This document shows positions 5,392 through 7,566 of a stretch of DNA of 7,566 nt, in pieces (the first letter of the stretch is position 1; each line of letters begins with the position of its first letter). The translations under genes and the position numbers were made by a program. The DNA lies in the NCBI GenBank assembly GCA_028713395.1, contig JAQTOJ010000051.1, positions 2,757-10,322 on the forward strand, given 5' to 3'. The stretch comes from Dehalococcoidales bacterium (GTDB lineage Bacteria > Chloroflexota > Dehalococcoidia > Dehalococcoidales > Fen-1064). The notes beneath the pieces were generated by a model that saw only the letters and a list, made by a program, of their open reading frames with translations, searched no databases and was not told where the DNA came from.

Positions 5392-5426
5392 TCCCTCCTA
5401 TATCTCCCTTTAACTAAAGGGAGGGA
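5392..5426. repeat. Hairpin repeat following the NifU-like gene
   Basis: CTCCCTTT (5404-5411) and AAAGGGAG (5416-5423) form a perfect 8-bp stem with loop AACT. TCCCTCC (5392-5398) can pair instead with GGAGGGA (5420-5426). No T-run follows on the minus strand, so it is a poor intrinsic terminator for the mrp-nifU unit, although no better one is seen. The style matches CCCTTT-loop-AAAGGG dispersed intergenic repeats. Confidence 0.5.
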
Positions 5427-5447
5427 ATCTGTTCGCCGGCTGTAACG

Positions 5448-5897
5448 CTATTTTTTACGGTAGGCTTTTTTCCAGGGGTCGCGCTGCATGTTCAGGTAAT
5501 CAAGGGCGGCGGTTTTCACCGCTTTGGCGGCCAGTTCCGCGCAGTGGAAGTTGCCCTCCGGCAATCCATCCAGACCATCAACTACTTGCATAAAGTCCAT
5601 TTTCAGCACATCGGCGATGTTTTTACCGGCGCTCAATTCGGCGGCCATGCTGCCACAGGCGATGGTGGCGGCGCAGCCGTCCGTCCAGAAAAGTATTTCA
5701 TCGATGTGATTGTCTTTCACCTTCAGCCAAATCTCCATCGATTCGCCGCAATCGCTGTGGACGCTGGCGAAACCGTCGGGGTCGAGCAGGCTGCCGACAC
5801 GACGGGGACGGATGGCGTGGTCGGCCACCGTATCGTTATAAATTTCACGGATATTGCCGAAAATTTTGGCTTGAATTTCTTCCATCGGGTCGTTCAT
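5448..5897 (-). CDS. NifU/IscU-like iron-sulfur cluster assembly scaffold
   Basis: A 149-residue scaffold on which [2Fe-2S] or [4Fe-4S] clusters are built before transfer to apo-proteins. It covers the NifU N-terminal/IscU domain only. The three canonical ligands are present: C50 in SDCGESMEIWLKV, C75 in DGCAATIACGS, and C119 in NFHCAELAAKAVKTA. C81 is an extra Cys in the second motif. The Asp that follows the first Cys in IscU (C-G-D) is Glu here (C50-G-E52), a conservative change that may affect cluster release. A basic tail (DPWKKAYRKK) ends the protein. The ATG at 5897 overlaps the mrp stop as ATGA, and GGAG lies 8 bases upstream, inside mrp, so the two are translationally coupled. A plain nifU symbol is withheld because the full three-domain NifU is longer. 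Confidence 0.93.
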   Translation of the reverse strand: MNDPMEEIQAKIFGNIREIYNDTVADHAIRPRRVGSLLDPDGFASVHSDCGESMEIWLKVKDNHIDEILFWTDGCAATIACGSMAAELSAGKNIADVLKMDFMQVVDGLDGLPEGNFHCAELAAKAVKTAALDYLNMQRDPWKKAYRKK

Positions 5898-6904
5898 TTC
5901 AAGGTCTCCGGCTTCTTTTCCACCGCCTGGATCACAGCCTCACCCAATAGTTTTACCGACGGCGCTTCATAGAGTTCGATTTTTCCTTCATCAGCCAGGC
6001 GGGCGAGGTCGGGCTCGATAGGTAAAATTGCCAGTAAAGGCACGCCGGTGTCTTTGGCCAGGGCGGCGCCTTTGCTCTTGCCGAACAGTTCGTATTTTTT
6101 CTTCAATTCCGGGACGTAGAAATAGCTCATATTTTCCACGATGCCCAAAATCGGTTTTTGCATTTTCTGCGCCATGTTGACGGCTTTTTTGACGATCATT
6201 TCCACCAGGCTCTGGGGGGTGGAGACGATGATCACGCCTTGGATGGGAATGGACTGCATCACCGTAAGCGGGGCGTCCGCGGTGCCGGGAGGCAGGTCGA
6301 TAATCAGATAATCCAGTTTGCCCCAGAGGACTTCTCCCCAGAATTGCTGGATGGCTTTGGTGAGTAGCGGCGCCCGCCAGATGACAGCGCTTTCCTGTTC
6401 CGGCAGCATCAGGTTCATGGAAATGATACTGATACCGGATGCGCTCGCCACCGGTAGAATGCCGTTCTCACTGCCCAGCGGCCGGTTTTTCAGGCCGAAC
6501 ATTTTGGGCATGCTGGAACCGGTGATATCCGCGTCCAGGATACCGGTTGACTTGCCGGCGCGGTTCAAGGCTACGGCGAGCATGGCAGAGACCGAGGATT
6601 TACCCACCCCGCCCTTGCCGCTCATCACCGCCACCACGTGCGTAATGTGATTGAGATCAATTGGTTTCACTTCATGATAAGTGACCGTCACCGTCTTGAT
6701 TTTCAAGGCGGCTAAAGCGGCGCGGAGACTATCGGTGAGGTATTCCTGTACCTCCACACCCAACGCAGCGTTGGCGAGGGCGATCTCCACGCCATCTTCC
6801 CGGATGGTGATTTTTTGTATGAGGTTCAGGTCGTCCAAGGAGCGTTCCACGCCCGGGACGATCACGGTTTTTACAGCATCATTTAGGGCTTGTTCAGTAA
6901 CCAT
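5894..6904 (-). CDS. mrp: Mrp/ApbC-family Fe-S carrier ATPase without cysteines
   Basis: A 336-residue cytoplasmic P-loop ATPase of the Mrp/ApbC/Nbp35 family, which carries Fe-S clusters to target enzymes. Residues 1-80 form the MIP18 (DUF59)-type domain (VIVPGVERSLDDLNLI). The ATPase has deviant Walker A SGKGGVGKSS (95-104) with both K97 and K102, DADITGSSMPKMFG (124-137) and Walker B LIIDLPPGTAD (200-210). VENMSYF (256-262) is where the family then usually shows CPxC or a related Cys pair before the FG motif. Here it reads YVPELKKKYELFG, and the whole protein contains no Cys. It therefore cannot hold a cluster through its own thiols. The start is ATG at 6904 with AGAGGT 8 bases upstream. 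It is coupled to the downstream scaffold gene by an ATGA overlap. Family assignment is certain; canonical cluster-carrier activity is doubtful. Confidence 0.93.
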   Translation of the reverse strand: MVTEQALNDAVKTVIVPGVERSLDDLNLIQKITIREDGVEIALANAALGVEVQEYLTDSLRAALAALKIKTVTVTYHEVKPIDLNHITHVVAVMSGKGGVGKSSVSAMLAVALNRAGKSTGILDADITGSSMPKMFGLKNRPLGSENGILPVASASGISIISMNLMLPEQESAVIWRAPLLTKAIQQFWGEVLWGKLDYLIIDLPPGTADAPLTVMQSIPIQGVIIVSTPQSLVEMIVKKAVNMAQKMQKPILGIVENMSYFYVPELKKKYELFGKSKGAALAKDTGVPLLAILPIEPDLARLADEGKIELYEAPSVKLLGEAVIQAVEKKPETLK

Positions 6905-6912
6905 TGGTGTTT

Positions 6913-6954
6913 ACCTCTACCTCATTATAGACGTAAAGGCGGGAGCGTTGCCAA
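6913..6954 (-). promoter_or_regulatory. Possible promoter for mrp-nifU in the gap after purA
   Basis: A perfect TATAAT lies on the minus strand at 6929-6924. The best -35 is TTGGCA (6954-6949), 5 of 6, but with a long 19-base spacer. The predicted start point falls on the ribosome site AGAGGT (6918-6913), giving a very short leader. The gap from purA is only 64 bases with no terminator, so read-through from purA is also plausible. Confidence 0.4.
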
Positions 6955-6968
6955 CCGGCGTAAATTTA

Positions 6969-7566
6969 TCACCGTATGATCATCGCTTCACGCCGCGGTC
7001 CGACCGAGATGTAAGTAATTCTTTTCCCCATCAGTTGCTCAATTTTCTGTACATAGGCCTGAGCGTTGGCGGGCAATTCTTCAAAATCACGGATAGCGGT
7101 AATGTCTTCCTGCCAGCCTTTTACTTCAGTGTACACCGGTTCTGCCTGGATCAGGGCGGCGGTGATGGGGAAATAGTTGATTTCCTCTTTACCGATGCGG
7201 TAAGCAGTACAAATTTTCAATATCTCCAGTCCGGAAAGCGCATCCAGCTTGGTCAGCACGAGTTCGGTAGCGCCGCTGACTTGAACGCCGTAAAGCGAAG
7301 CCACCGCGTCAAAGTAGCCGATGCGCCGCGGCCGGCCGGTTAATGCCCCATATTCAAAAGATGTTTCCCTGATTCGATCCGCCAGTTCCCCCTGAATTTC
7401 CGTGACGAAAGGACCCTCACCCACACAGGTAGAAAAGGCTTTCATCACCCCGGTCACCGCGGGCATTTCCGGGTAGAAATATCCCGAGCCCGCCGGTCCG
7501 AAGCCGGCAATGGTCGAAGAAGAAGTGGTGTACGGATAAATACCGTAAACAACATCGCGCAAGGCG
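6969..7566 (-). CDS. purA: Adenylosuccinate synthetase, C-terminal part (5' end outside window)
   Basis: Joins IMP and aspartate with GTP to make adenylosuccinate, the first step from IMP to AMP. About 199 C-terminal residues of a protein usually near 420-430 are visible. Motifs in order are YGIYPYTTSSSTIAG, the GVMKAF...VGEGPFVTE stretch, the aspartate-binding loop TGRPRR followed by IGYFD, TKLDALSGLE with KICTAYR (guanine recognition TKLD), EPVYTEVKGW, and the C-terminal ISVGPRREAMIIR. The frame runs off the right edge; the TTG at 7562 is an internal Leu codon, not a start. The stop is TGA at 6971-6969. The R-to-C change in the loop usually written TTRVG (here STCVG) is one I believe is also found in other bacterial PurA lineages, so it is not treated as damage. 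It is followed after 64 bases by mrp on the same strand. Confidence 0.95.
   Translation of the reverse strand, partial: ALRDVVYGIYPYTTSSSTIAGFGPAGSGYFYPEMPAVTGVMKAFSTCVGEGPFVTEIQGELADRIRETSFEYGALTGRPRRIGYFDAVASLYGVQVSGATELVLTKLDALSGLEILKICTAYRIGKEEINYFPITAALIQAEPVYTEVKGWQEDITAIRDFEELPANAQAYVQKIEQLMGKRITYISVGPRREAMIIR

Larger units (their letters stand above)
5112..5447. other. 336-bp gene-free region rich in short inverted and direct repeats
   Basis: No convincing gene is seen between the NifU-like stop and the mobB start. TCCCGTAT (5171-5178) is inverted at ATACGGGA (5210-5217), and TACGGGA/TACGGGG recurs at 5211, 5236 and 5252. CCCTC...TATCTC motifs recur at 5158 and 5393. A hairpin lies at 5404-5423. 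The only -35-like box facing mobB is TTGATA on the minus strand (5190-5185), with a poor -10 (TACAGA), so no mobB promoter is claimed. The stretch looks like decayed or inserted intergenic repeat material. Confidence 0.6.

Noticed and set aside
5112..5447. Molybdenum cofactor riboswitch upstream of mobB
   Set aside because: The position is attractive, but the hairpins seen do not match a riboswitch architecture I can recognise and no expression platform is evident.
7394..7450. PurA STCVG instead of TTRVG taken as an active-site defect
   Set aside because: The aspartate-loop arginines in TGRPRR are intact and I believe Cys at this position occurs in other bacterial PurA lineages, so damage is unlikely.

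Overview
The window reads as chromosomal DNA from a bacterium with roughly balanced to moderately high G+C. The gene set (UvrD/PcrA-type helicase, endonuclease-type MutL, NifU-like scaffold, Mrp/ApbC ATPase, MobB, a CooC-like ATPase, PurA) fits an anaerobe such as a Dehalococcoidia/Chloroflexota member. That assignment is an inference from gene content and intergenic style, since no rRNA or other taxonomic marker is present. Nothing looks like phage or plasmid.

Layout. Positions 1-906 (+) hold the C-terminal 301 residues of a UvrD/PcrA helicase cut by the window edge. Positions 907-1188 are a gene-free spacer that looks like a 270-bp non-autonomous insertion. It has an 8-bp direct repeat at its edges, imperfect terminal inverted repeats and an internal promoter pointing at mutL. 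Positions 1189-2892 (+) are an intact mutL. Positions 2893-3109 separate the convergent gene blocks and carry a palindromic repeat plus two strong bidirectional terminators.

The rest is on the minus strand. Reading right to left it holds purA (partial, 7566-6969), mrp/apbC (6904-5894), a NifU/IscU-like scaffold (5897-5448, ATGA overlap with mrp), a 336-bp gene-free stretch rich in short inverted repeats (5447-5112), mobB (5111-4458), a CooC/MinD-like ATPase (4461-3583, GTGA overlap with mobB), and a small two-helix membrane protein with an N-terminal zinc ribbon (3514-3110) that appears to have its own promoter.

How the genes fit together. The two (+) genes act in DNA repair. The mrp-nifU pair is a translationally coupled Fe-S assembly unit, and mobB-cooC-like is a coupled unit suggesting metallo-cofactor maturation. 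The most notable biology is that both metal-handling P-loop ATPases lack their expected metal ligands. The Mrp protein has no cysteine at all, so no CxxC. The CooC-like protein has Asp-Tyr-Arg where CooC has Cys-x-Cys, and Arg in place of the signature Lys of its deviant Walker A motif. The other notable feature is the apparent insertion that split a tightly spaced uvrD-mutL pair and brought a promoter for mutL.
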